Below, in pieces: positions 33,666 through 45,330 of a stretch of DNA of 64,000 nt. This DNA comes from Akebia trifoliata (Eukaryota; Streptophyta; Magnoliopsida; Ranunculales; Lardizabalaceae): NCBI GenBank assembly GCA_017979445.1, contig CM030716.1:15643443-15707442 (forward strand), read 5' to 3'. Numbering within the stretch: the stretch's first letter is position 1; each line of letters starts with the position of its first letter. The notes below the pieces were generated by a model that was given only the letters and a program-made list of their open reading frames with translations, searched no databases and was not told the origin of the DNA. A program made the translations under genes and the position numbers.

Positions 33666-34739
33666 AGAGGTGTCTATCACCCCATTTGAACTTGATTGGA
33701 TAAAGGAAATTTTTGAATACCTCGAACGCATTAATAGATTAACTAATAATCTAACTTCAAAGATAGATAAGAGTCGGGTTTAACCTTTAATTGAGGAAGC
33801 GAATGTCATTGGCCTCGGAACAGAAAATAATTCATAAAGAGATTCAAATAGAAACCATCCTATCCCTAGAGGAACATGAAAGGACAATGAATTTACTCAA
33901 AAATTTTAAAAGACTTGTTTACGTGGTCTGATGAGGATATGTTAGGTACAAGCTTGGGTGTTGTCTGACATGAAATAGATACTTGCTCGATGAAATGAAA
34001 ACACCAACGAGATTAAAGAAGATGTTACAAAAAGTTTCAATGTTGTCCTCACTGCATCTATCATAAGTCAATACAGGATACCTTTGGAATTGATATCTGA
34101 TAACATGGCACAGTTCAAAGCCAAGATTATTACTCTATGTTCAAAGTTTAAGATTCGACATCATCTCTCTACCGTCCTCAGATTAATGGAAAGGTTGAAG
34201 CAGCCAATAAGATATCTCAAAATAATCATCAAGAAAATGTGTCAATCACACTGGGATTAGTTAGAGAAGTTACCATTCACACTAGGGACACATCATACTT
34301 CAATGCAGTCTTCCACTGGAGCTATTTCCTACTTCTTACTGTATGGCATAGAAGCAGTCTTGCTAGTCGAAATGGAAATTTCACCTTGTTGGAAAGTCAG
34401 TTGTCAGAAGCAGACTGGGTTTGTTAACGGTATGAAGAATTAAATTTGATCGAAAAAAAATGACTAAGAGCTCTGTAACACGTACAGACTTATCAGAAAA
34501 GAGTCGTCCGTGCTTTTGACAAAAAGATCAAAGTTCGTTACTTACAAGTCAGGGATTTAGTACTCAAAGAGAATCGGACACCTATTTTTGATCCTAGAGG
34601 GAAGTTCAAACCAAATTGGGGAGGTCTGTTTATCATCAATGAAATATTACCAGGAAAAACTATCAGACTTCAAGATCATGATGGAATCGAATTACTAGAA
34701 CCAACCAACCTTGACCAAATCAAACGGTACCACATTTAA
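33666..34739 (+). pseudogene. Pol stub of element B
   Basis: Same structure as in A: the RT N-terminal edge (DEDMLGTSLGVV near 33928-33963) joined to the integrase second-aspartate region (RIPLELISDN around 34077-34104) and on to the integrase C-terminus ending near 34739. Several frame changes and stops. A 62-codon frame at 34239-34424 is part of this decayed integrase, not a separate gene. Confidence 0.8.
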
Positions 34740-34982
34740 GGAGGCCATCTTTGGCCGAATCAATTATCTCATTACCCAGTTCAATATATCTTTTCTCAAG
34801 CCCTTTGCAGTATTTTAAGAAAATATATATATACCTTTTTTTTCTAAGCCAGATCACCTAACCCAGGGAGGGAAAATTCGAACTACGTTTTGGTCTGATC
34901 CCAAAATTTTGGGGTACGTAGGCAACCTAAGAAGTACTTCAGGCCCGACCACATCAAAATAAAAAAAATATATTTCCCTATA

Positions 34983-34984
<2 letters not shown>

Positions 34985-35039
<55 letters not shown>

Positions 35040-35048
35040 TATATATAT
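34985..35048. repeat. (TA)n microsatellite
   Basis: About 64 bp of near-pure TA within the post-integrase spacer of element B; absent from A and C. Confidence 0.9.
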
Positions 35049-35275
35049 TATCAAAGTGGGGAAGAAAATTCAAAGAAAAAGAGAAAATGCTATACAAGGG
35101 GCATTCGGGTTTTTGAGCCTCAAAATTCCTTTCTTTTTTTATGTCCAATCCTAAGCCTACCTATAAAAGTCCTCCTAAGTACCGTGTGAAAAAGTCAAGG
35201 AAGGTAAGAAAGCATGATCAGATAGCAATTCCATAAAATTCAGAAAGGAAAAAAAGAAAAAAGAGAGAAAAAAAA

Positions 35276-35495
35276 AGCTTACTAGGTTGAAAACCCAAAA
35301 AGGGCAACTTAGACAAAAATTAAGGCAAGCTCGTAAGGTTGAAAATTCGAAAGGACAACTTTGGCAACAATCAGAGTAAGAGAAGAATTTAAGCTCGCTA
35401 GATTGAAAATCTAAAAAGGCGATCTAGACAAAAGCTAGAGCATACTCGCTAGATTAAAAACTTGAAAGGGCAATCTAGGCAAAAGTTAGAGCAAT
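35276..35495 (+). repeat. Tandem hairpin array (element B copy), four units
   Basis: Stems by unit: CTAGGTTG/CAACTTAG, AAGGTTG/CAACTTT, CTAGATTG/CGATCTAG, CTAGATTA/CAATCTAG, each around a GAAAA...GAAAGG-like loop. Differences between units mostly preserve base pairing, with G-U pairs. Confidence 0.75.
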
Positions 35496-36394
35496 AAAGA
35501 AAAATAGAAGAAAATATCCACCGAGTTGAAAAGCTAAGAGCGGTCCAAGCTGAAACATCAGAAGTCCGAATAATCAAGTTCAATACTTAGTTTAAACTAA
35601 GCATAGACTTAGAAGCCACAAGTATTTTGTCTACGATCGATCTGAAAATTTTTACTTTCTCAAATTGAACTAAGGGAGAAAAGGGTGAATTCTATGATGA
35701 ATCTCAAAAGGAAATATCTTATTCTCTTGAGCCTGACTCAAAATCTTTAATAAAATTAATCAAAATTAAAAGTTGGATCTTTATTGCGCTTGTGGTAATC
35801 AAATAATTCAAACCTTCATACAAGTGGCATTTTCTTCCTTCTTTAATATGTAACTTTCCCCCCTTATACTAGGGGTATTTTTACATGATGTGGTCAATTA
35901 TCTCCAATGCCAGTTTCCTGTCAAACTAGGGGTATTTTATTTTTAAGGTTGAGCAATGTTAATCCTAAAAGATAAAATGAATCCCAAACTTAAGGTTATC
36001 CTCTTGATAATAATTTTTCAAAAATCCTTGAGGTTCAAAAGAAATAAAAACTCAGATTTTAAATTCATAAAACTCTTGAAAAAAAATCTTGAGAGTCAAA
36101 CAAAAGCGTTCCTGATATCATATTTTGGTTTTTGCTCAGAAAATAACTCATTTACCTGGAGTAGGAGATATGACATTCTTTCGTTCCCAGATTCATTAAT
36201 CCTTTTCCAGATCCATTCATACCTAGATTCGATCATTTTTTTCCAGATTCATTATCTTCTAGATTTATTCATTCGTTCCCCGATTTAATCGTTATTCTTC
36301 AGATTCATTTTCAATCTCATCCAGATTCATTTTAATCATTCTTCTCCAGATTCATTCATTTTTTCCCAAAATTCATTCATTCCTTAGTTAGTTT

Positions 36395-37370
36395 TGCTTA
36401 GTTGCCGCCAAGGATTAACTTGGATTTTACTCAGTTGCCGTCAAGGGTTATCTTGGATTTTACTTAGATGCTGTCAAGGGTTAACTTGGATTTTGCTCAG
36501 TTACCGCCAATGATTATCTTGGATTTTGTTCAGATGCCGCCAAGGGTTAACTTGGATTTTGCTTAGTTGCCGCCAAGGGTTATCTTGAATTTTGCTCAGA
36601 TGCCGCCAAGGGTTAACTTGGATTTTGCTCAGTTGCCGCCAAGGGTTATCTTGGATTTTTCTCAGATGCCACCAAGGCTTATCTTGGAATTATGCTCAGA
36701 TGCCACTGAGGATTTTCTCGAAATTATGCTCAGATACCGCCGAGGATTTCTTAGAATTATGCTCAGATACCGCCAAGGATTTCTCAGAATTTTGCTCAAA
36801 TGCCGTCGAGGGTTTTCTCGAAATTATGCTCAAATACCGCCGAGGGTTTTCTTAGAATTATGCTCAGATGCCGCCGAGCGTTTCTCGGAATTATGCTCAG
36901 ATGCGGCCAAGGATTTTTTAAAAATTATGCTCAAATATCGCTGAGGGTTTCTTGGAATTATGCTTAGATGCTGCCGAGGGTTTTCTTGGAATTATGCTCA
37001 GATACCGTCGAGGATTTTTTGGAGTTATGCTCAGATACCGTCGAGGGTTTCTCAGAATTATGCTCAGCCAGTTGCCGTCGAGGGTTTGCTTGGATTATGC
37101 TCATCAGATGTCGCCAAGGGTTTGCTCTGATTATGCTCAGCCAGTTGTCGCCAAGGGTTTGCTCGGGTTATGCTCAGCCAGATGCCGACGAGGGTTTGCT
37201 CAGATTATGCTTAGCCAATTGCTGCCGAGGATTTGCTTGGATTATGCTCAGTCAGTTATCGTCGAGGGTTTTCTCGGATTATGCTCAACAAATTGCCACC
37301 GAGGGTTTCCTCGGATTATGCTCAACTAGTTGCCACCGAGGGTTTTCTCGGATTTTACTCAGATTTTAGT
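36395..37370 (+). repeat. Minisatellite (33-bp and related units) of element B
   Basis: About 29 units. The first dozen are close to GTTGCCGCCAAGGGTTATCTTGGATTTTGCTCA; later ones change to CGAGGGTTTTCTCGGAATTATGCTCAGAT, and the last gain a CAGCCAGTTGCC segment. Frames of 87-133 codons here arise from the repeat and are not called as genes. Confidence 0.9.
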
Positions 37371-37662
37371 CAATTTTCACTTAGACCCTCTGAGATTTAT
37401 CTCAGATTTTAAATGCACACACTTGTACATTTGTTTCATTAGTCAAGGAGAATTTTCTAAAATTCAAGGATATGACACCGTCAGTGAAAGTTCGCGCTCA
37501 AAGACCTGACAACTTCTTAGTTCGGGGAGAGTTTTATCTTCAAGGATCCGAACGCCCCGACGAATTGCTAAATCAGTCTACAAAATGAATTGTCACTAGC
37601 TTTGGCATTCAGATATCGTACTATCTACTAAAATAGATTTGCTATCTAGTTTGCTTCAACCC

Positions 37663-37681
37663 TCTGTCAAAGAGGGGCATC
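37663..37681 (+). other. Polypurine tract of element B
   Basis: TGTCAAAGAGGGGCATC directly before the 3' LTR. Confidence 0.8.
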
Positions 37682-39284
37682 TGTAGACACCCTATTTTCG
37701 CACTTGCCTGATTAATCAACTCGTCAACCCGATCACAACGATTTCCAATGATTGATGATCATTCCAATGCTTTATTTGTTACTAGATATGTTTCAAAAAT
37801 TCGGATGAGGTATCTCAAACTAATAAAACTGTAGAAATCACGTTACGTTAGGAACATATAAGCCCAAAAATATATAAATCATCATTTTTCAGACAAAAAG
37901 AAGCTTCACGATAAAAATTACTAAAACATGATCAAATTACCAAAATACCCCTAACCTTAAAACATTCCTAGAGCCTACATTACGCTTAGGAAAATCTTAT
38001 CAAGCACATAAAATAACAAATCAAAACCAAATAAACTATTTCACCAATTTTCATAAAATTTGATAAAATTGCGAAAATGCCCCCCATAAAGTTCACGACC
38101 ATTTCGTACAAAATATTTTATAAGTGACACAAACCAATATTCCCATGGAATTCTTTATGAAAAATCGATTCCAAAATATCCTGAAACATCGAAAAACGAC
38201 TTAAAACGTAAAAAGTTCTTTCAGAGGGCAAAATGGTAATTTTATCATTTTAATAATTAAAATTTTTGAAATTAATAATTAAAACATTAATTAATGTAAA
38301 GTGAAATCCTAATTAAAATCCTAAAATCAAGTCAATCAAGTAAGACTTAAGTCAAAACTCTAAATTCAAGTCAATCAAGTAAGATTTAAGTCAAAATCTT
38401 AAAGTCAAGTCAATCAAGTGAGACTTAAGTCAAAATGCTAAATCAATCTAATAAGACCAAAGTCAAAATCCTAATAGAATTCTAATTAAACTCTAAAACT
38501 ATCTAAAAGAAACCTAATTAAATTCTAAAACTATCTAATAGAATTTTAATTAAACTATAAAAATATCTAATGTAATTCTAATTAAACACTAATTTTATTT
38601 AAAAATAATTCTAATTAAACACTGACTCTATCTAAAATAATTATAATTAAACACTAACTCTATCTAAAAAGCATTTTAAAAAATCTATAAATAAAGGACC
38701 TTACAACCTATTTTCGTATAAAAAAATAAATCCTAAGAAAAATAGGTCAAAAAGCTTTCCTAGCCTCACATAAACCCTAATTTTGAAGTCCTAACTCTTT
38801 ACCTAACATCCATACCCCAATTTTAGCTCAAAAAATACATAGAAATCCTCAAAACACCTAGAAATCCATAAACAAATCAGAAATATTCAGATCTAAGAAG
38901 GAGGTACTTCGTCTAGGAGGTCTGAAGTGGATCCGGTGACAGAACAAAGCGGGAGTACTATACGAGGAGCTGTTCTATTAGATCTGAGGGAACAAAACCG
39001 TTGCATTGCAAAGGTAAATATTTTTTTTTATTATTTAGGTCTTTTTGGTAATGTAATCATTTTTGAGAATTATTAGAGACCGGTACTTACCGGATAGGGT
39101 TGGTGCCTAACACCTTCCAACCCCGTAATGTGATCATTGGACTCAGTATTTTTTAGTAGATTAGTTGTTTATTTATCCATTTCGAATCAATGTTCGGTTC
39201 CTAGACAGTAATAACTAGGTGGCGACTCCCAAATCTTAAAAATTAAAAGCAGATCCACGCACCCCACGGATCGAGGGCGCTTTC
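37682..39284 (+). repeat. 3' LTR of element B
   Basis: 1603 bp, TGTAGACACC...GGGCGCTTTCA, TATA box at 38686-38693, internal TGGCGACTCC near 39222. This is the intact reference LTR for element B. Confidence 0.9.
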
Positions 39285-41395
39285 AGTGGTGAGGATAATG
39301 GGAGTGGTGTGATATGAGATGGAATGACGGTGTTTTAGGAGAAGACGAGGGGTGGTGGATTTGGAGAAAATAGTAAAGGATTTAAGATAAGACCCCTAAA
39401 TTGGGTAGTAATGAGAATGTGAATGATATTTAATTTTGTGAGAGAAGGGTATTGACTGAGTTATCTAAGGTGGTGAATTTGAGGTAAACTCAGATTTTTT
39501 ATCCCGAAAGGATAATCAAGTACAAGGGGCTGAAGCTTATCTCTTCACCAAGATTGTGTTCACTGTGTTTTCTGGCCTTACACTATTCCCATTATAAGCA
39601 GGGATAGGATTTTGATTGATATTCTATTGTGTTGGTGCGGGATACAAAACTCTAAACTTTTGTCCATGAGGGTCATAATGATGTTCTTAACTGCCAGCAC
39701 TAGTCTATGGGATGACTGGGATTTCCTATATGGAACTTGCAGTTGGTGGTAGGGTCGTACCCAAATGTGTTCTTGGCATAACTTTCCAGATGAAGGTAGG
39801 TAAGGGTTTAAACAATTTCATCTATAATCGAGTGAACTCCATTCTTCTTTGTTGTTGGTTGTTGTTGTTGTACTGATTATTGTGGGGTTGACGATATTAC
39901 TTTTGCTACGGTTGTGCTTGAAACTAAAATAGCTGATGATTATTGTATGGCTTTGTTGGGGATTATTGTACTTGATACAAACATGTTGGTTGTGCTTCGA
40001 AAGTCATGGGTGCTTTCGTTGCCGAGGTTGAAAAGTGAACTGGTACCTGGGTTGGCTGTACATAGTTAACCCGCCCTTCATCCTTCTTCTTTGCTGTAGT
40101 TACCAATTTATTTTGTGCCAAACTATTAGGCGAAGTACCCTGTTGTGGAACTGTCTAATCTATAATCATCACTAACTTCAAACCATCCTCTATCTTATCA
40201 GTAATCTGAACTAAAAAAGAAAAATTGGATGTGATGCATCCTATGAGATGAGTGTAATAATGCTTCCCTAACATTGAGATGATTGTTTTGTTCATCTCGA
40301 TTTCTGTCATGGGAGGCTTCACCTGCGAAGCGGACTCCTCTAACACTACGCATACTCTTGGATAGTTTCTTTAGGTTTCCTTATCATCTTAGCTACACCT
40401 TGCTTATCCATTTCCACATCTATATTGAATCTATAGTTACCCATAAAGATTGTGGTTAGATTTATCAACTACCAGATTTTTCTATGGTTAGTCAAGCTCT
40501 TATGAAACATCTGCACTAATAACTTGTCATTTTTCTCGAATTGGCACATAGTACCACAATATAGATTCAGATGAATGAGAGGGCATACGATTCTATTGTA
40601 TTTCTTGAACTCCAAATACTTGAAGTCCGTCGGTGGTACAAAATTTAGATTGAAACATAGATCATCAAACCCAAAGCTATCTTGAGAATCTTCCCTTTTG
40701 GTTGGTTCAACTTTTCCATAATCTCATCTATGCGACTTGACAACCTATCCTCAGCATAGTTCCTCTCGAGCATTCTAACCCAATTTGACTCTCTCTTGTG
40801 TGCTACTTCGACATGTTGCGAAGGTGGACATTGAGTAAAGATGAGTGGAGAGATGTTCGTGGCTTGATTTAGTGATAACATTAGTGCTAGTATATTATTC
40901 TGAGTTGGCGTTGACATTGGATCAAGAGTTGGTACCATTGAAGGAGGTGCCATTGTCGGATTAGTTGCCATGGGTGTTTGCTGACTAAATTATCATGAAC
41001 TATTTGCAAGATTCTAAATAGCTTGTGTAACCCCTAGAAGCTGAATCAGTACTGATAGCATGTTTTCGATTGAAGCTACTTGATCATTTAGTTTGTTAAA
41101 CGTTTTCTCACTAACTAGGCCATTGCTAGTCAGATTATCTGTAGCATATGAATTTTTTGCAATTGGAGGTTCAATTCTGTTTGTTGGCTCCATTATGGAA
41201 ATTCTAGATTTAAGATGATAGCGATTCTGCATTGTAGTCCATTTTCTTAATCCTCTGTTCCTTGGATGCCCAATAGTTCCCCCTTAGTACAAAAGATATC
41301 ATTGAAGTGTAGGTTCCTTAGATTAAGAAAAAGACAAAAGATCCAATTTTAGTTTCATGAAAATGATGATTTTATTATTTTTATAATTTTTTAAG
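39285..41395 (-). pseudogene. Gag remnant of minus-strand Tat-type element D, copy 2
   Basis: Minus-strand pieces of a Tat-type Gag: an N-terminal stretch (MEPTNRIEPPIAKNSYATDN then LNDQVASIENMLSVLIQLLG, 41232-41014), a proline-rich stretch (40971-40645) and a C-terminal capsid part (MTEIEMNKTIISMLGKHYYT near 40310). Frames are short and separated by stops. It is roughly 85-90% identical by eye to copy 1 (42760-45165). On the minus strand it continues past the element B insertion into 27722 and the RT remnant, so this is the copy that belongs to pol. Confidence 0.7.
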
Positions 41396-42759
41396 GTCAA
41401 GAGCATGCCCCTCTCATGGTGGAATCAGAAGAGTCCCAAGAAAATTTAAGTGGGAGAATGATAATTCTAATTGTAATCATTTACTATCCCTTTTTTTGAT
41501 GCCTAAAGGAATGTCAAGGAACAAACGTTCTATTAAGGAACCTTAAGCGATAGAAGGAATAAAAAAGATAAAATAGTAAGCTAAGGTAACCTTTAAAAGG
41601 TCCAAAGGTCTTTTAGAGACCTGATCTATAAAATAAAAAGTGCATTAAGTTGACCTTTACGAGGTCCAAAGGTTTTTAAGAGACTTGATCTACAAAAGAA
41701 AAGCATACTAAATTGACCTTTAAAAGGTCCAAAGGTCTTTGAGAGACCCGACCTACAAACTAAGTTGACCTTTAAGAAGTCCAAGTTCTTTTAGAACTCC
41801 GATCTTCAAAAGAAAAGAGCACTAAATTGACCTTTAAGAGGTCTAAAGGTCTTTGAGAGACCCGATTTACGAAAGAAAAATGTACTAGATTGACCTTTAA
41901 GGGATCCAAAGGTAAGAGAGACCCGATATATGAACTAAGTTGACTTTTAAGAGGTCCAAAGGTCTTTAAGAGACTCGATCTATGAAGTAAAATGCAAGGT
42001 TGTGAATTTGAGAGAGTTTTTTTTTTATAGAAATGAAAATAGGTCTGTGCCCAGACCTTCTAAATTAAAGGTTTGATATAAGGTAATCTTTAAGAGGTCT
42101 AAAAGTCTTTGAGAGATTTGATCTATGAAATGAAAATGCACTAAATTGACCTTTAAGAGGTTCAAAGTTTTTTAAGAGACCCGATCTATGAAATATCTCA
42201 AATGTAGGAGATATTAAGGAAAAAAGTCCCTTGTATAGGTGTTATGCCCAGACCTTTGAATTGGTTGCCTCAATTGTATGAGGTAAAACCCGAAAATACC
42301 TTAAAAAGGTTTGTTGTATAGGGTCATTTTGCCCTTGAACCTGGGAAATGGATATCTTGGACATACGAAATTTGAATCCAAAAGGTCTTGAAATAGGTTC
42401 GTTATGTAGGGCTATTTTGCTCTTAAACCTTGGAAATGGGTATTTTATTGTATGACGTTTGAACCTATAAAATTTTGAAAGGATTACACGACCCTTATCG
42501 GTGAAGATTGTGGTGATCCATGAGTGGGATCGAGCCCAAAGATTCTAACTAACCTACAATAGATGAGGATTGATTGTGTGTACCACTCTTGTTGACGAAA
42601 GATGATTGGGGTGACCCATATGTGGAGTCTTATTTTAAGGTTCTTAGCAAACAAAAAATGGATAAAAATTGATCACTATGTACAGTTCTTGCCGATGAAG
42701 AATAAATGCGACCCATGGATGGGGTAGATCTTAAGAGGTTCTAACAAACCTTTTCTATA
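41396..42759. repeat. Three consecutive tandem-repeat arrays between the two gag copies
   Basis: From 41580 to 42200 are about nine units of 45-70 bp built on TTGACCTTTAAGAGGTCC and AAAGGTCTTTGAGAGACCCG. About 42200-42480 holds two units of about 105 bp (TATAGGGTCATTTTGCCCTTGAACC type). About 42500-42720 holds three units of about 100 bp around GATGAAGATTG/GACCCATG phrases. No gene. Confidence 0.75.
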
Positions 42760-45165
42760 TCTTTGACATTTCCTCCTCCTTTTAGAAATAATAACCCCAT
42801 CTCATAACTCCAGGACGCTAATTTGTTGGATACATAAGGAAAGGGTTTAGGTATTTTGAAAGTGAGTTAGGGAAGTTCTAGTTCATCATGAATGACTAAG
42901 GGCAGTAGTTGTGTAGTTGTAGAGAGTGAAGTGGGTGTACGAATGATGAGTGGTGGTGGTGAGGATAATGGGAGTGGTATGATGTGGGATGGAATGACAG
43001 TATTTTAGGAGAAGACGAGGGGTAGTGGATTTGGAGAAAATGATAAAATACTTAGGAAGAGACCCCCAAATTGGGTAGTAATGCAAATGAGAATGTTATT
43101 TTGATTTTGTGAGAGAAGGGTATTGATTGAGTTATCTAAGGTGGTGAATTTGAGGTAAACTATGAATTTTTATCCCAAAGGGATAATCAACTACAAGGGG
43201 TCGAAGCTCATCTCTCCACCAAAGATTGTGTTCACTGTGTTTGTTGTCCCTGCACTATTCCCGTTATGAGCTAGGAGAAGATTTTGATTGATATTCTGCT
43301 GTGTTGGTATGAGATCCAGAACTATGAACTTTTTGTTTATGAAGGTCAGAATGATATTTCTTAACTGCCAGCACCGATCTATGGGATGACTAGGATCTCC
43401 CATGTGAAACTCACAATTGGTGGTAGGGTCGTCCCCAAATGTGTTCTTGGCTTCTAGATGCACTAGTTTCAACGTGACATAACCTTCTTAACAAGGGTAG
43501 GTAAGAGTTCTAACAATTTCATTGGTAATCAAGTGAACTCCATTCTTCTTTGTTGTTGGTTGTTATTATTGTACTAATTATTGTAGGGTTGACGATATTA
43601 CTAATGTAGGGTTGTTATTATTGTACTGATTATTGTAGGATTGACGGTTTTGCATGAAACTAAAATTGTTGTTTATTGTTGTATGGCCTTGCTAGGGATT
43701 ATTGTGCTTGGTATGGACATGGTGGCTGTGCTTGGAAAGTCATGGGTGCTTCCGGTGCCGAGGTTGAAAAGTGAACTGATACCTAGGTTGGCTATACATA
43801 GTTAACTTGCCCTTCATGCATCTTTTTTGATGAGGCTACTGATTTATTTTGTACCGAACTATTGGACAAAGTACCTTGTTGTGGAATTGTCCAATCTATA
43901 ATCATCCCTAACTTCAAACCATCCTTTTATCTTATCAGCAATTTGAACCAAAGAGGAAAAATTGGACGTGATGTGTCCATTGAGATGAGTGTAATAATGC
44001 TTTCTTAACGTTGAAATGATTATTGTGTTCATCTCGATTTCTGTCATGGGATGCTTCACCTGCGAAGCGGACTTCCTCTAACCTGTGCATACTCTCGGAT
44101 AGTTTCTTTAGGATTCATTTTCATATTAGCTACACCCTACCTATCCATTTCCACATTTATATTGAATCTATAGTTACCTATAATTTTTTTGGCTAGATCT
44201 CTTAACGACCAGATCTTCCTGTGGTCTAACTAATTGAACCATCTCTGTGCTACCTTAATCCAACTCTTATGAAACATTTACAGTAATAACTTGTTGTTTT
44301 TCCCGAATTGGCACATAATACCACAATATAGTTTCAGATGAGTGAGAAGGCATCCAATGCCATTGTATTTCTCGAACTTCGGATACTTGGAGTCCGTCGG
44401 TGGTACAAAATTCAGATTGAAACATAGATAATTAAACCCAAAGCTATCTTAAGAAGCTCCACTTCTGGTCCGTTCAACTTTTCCATAATCGCATCTATGC
44501 GACTTGACAACCTATCTTCAACATAGTTCTTCTCGGGCTTCTAACCCAATTTGACTCTCTCTCATATGTTACTTTGGCATGTTGTGGAGGTGGACCTTGA
44601 GTAAAAATGAATGAAGGGATGTTCGTGGCTTGAGCTAGTGCCAACATTGGTGCTAGCACATTGTTTTAAGCTTGTGCTAACGTTGGATCAAGAGTTGGTA
44701 CCATTGGATGAGGTGTCACTGTCGGATTGGCTGCCATAGGTTTCTCTTGATTAAACTAACATGAATTGTTTGCATGACTCTGAACAGCTTGAGTAACCCC
44801 CAGAATCTGAATCAGTGCCAATAACATGTTTTCGAGATAGGCTACTTGATCATTTAGTTTCTTAAACATTTCCTCACTAACTAGGCAACTGCCAATCATA
44901 TTATCTTTAGCAAATGAATTTTCTGTAACCAGAGGTTTAGTTTTGTTTGTTGGCTCCATTATGGCAATTCTAGATCTAAAATGATAGCGATTCTGCATTG
45001 TAGTCCATTTTTTCAATCCTCTATTCCTTGGATGCCAAATATTTGCTCCTTAGTACAAAATATATCTTTGAAAGTATAAGTACCTTAGATAATAAAAACG
45101 ACAAAAGGTCCAATATTCGTTCCATGAAAATGATGACTTACTATGTTTATAATTTTTTTTAACAA
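42760..45165 (-). pseudogene. Gag remnant of minus-strand Tat-type element, copy 1
   Basis: Duplicate of 39285-41395 plus 27535-27722. Minus frames carry the N-terminal stretch (45001-44756), the capsid part (44059-43859) and a zinc-knuckle-like segment. The last reads CEFHMGDPSHPIDRC near 43410, a C-x2-H-x5-H-x4-C variant typical of Tat Gag, followed by WQLRNII. Inactive. It retains the uninserted site corresponding to element B at about 42940. Confidence 0.75.
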
Positions 45166-45330
45166 AAATAAATAATGGTCTCATATCAAAAAGATCCTGC
45201 TGACATTGATTGTTTTTTTTTTCTTTTTTAAACGTCCTTTGTCAATAGGATCATTTTGACATTGTACAAAAATAAATTATGTTCTCATGTCAAAAGGATC
45301 ATGTTGACATTAAGTAATTTTTTTAAAAAT
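45166..45330. other. Junction segment between a polypurine tract and a gag leader
   Basis: Where an LTR would be expected there is only about 165 bp, including two copies of a 45-bp phrase (CAAAAATAAAT...GACATT, 45163-45208 and 45259-45305). No LTR termini. Confidence 0.5.

Larger units (their letters stand above)
27723..39284 (+). mobile_element. Element B: rearranged non-autonomous Tat-type element with an inverted LTR at its left end
   Basis: The right half is regular: plus-strand internal region and 3' LTR ending GGGCGCTTTCA at 39284. The left half is not: a minus-oriented LTR (27723-29256) lacking its outer 24 or so bases adjoins a plus LTR (29262-30406) lacking about its first 360 bp and its last 70 bp. 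The internal region has the same pol deletion as A and C. The insertion site survives uninserted in the duplicated gag copy at 42925-42965, which fixes both outer edges. GTGGT after 39284 would be the right target duplication; its partner was lost. Confidence 0.8.

Noticed and set aside
34985..35048. TA-rich run as an origin or matrix-attachment site
   Set aside because: Simple TA microsatellite unique to one element copy; no other supporting feature.
36395..37370. CRISPR-like array of regular repeats
   Set aside because: Units are contiguous and all variable together, with no unique spacers or cas genes, in a plant retrotransposon.
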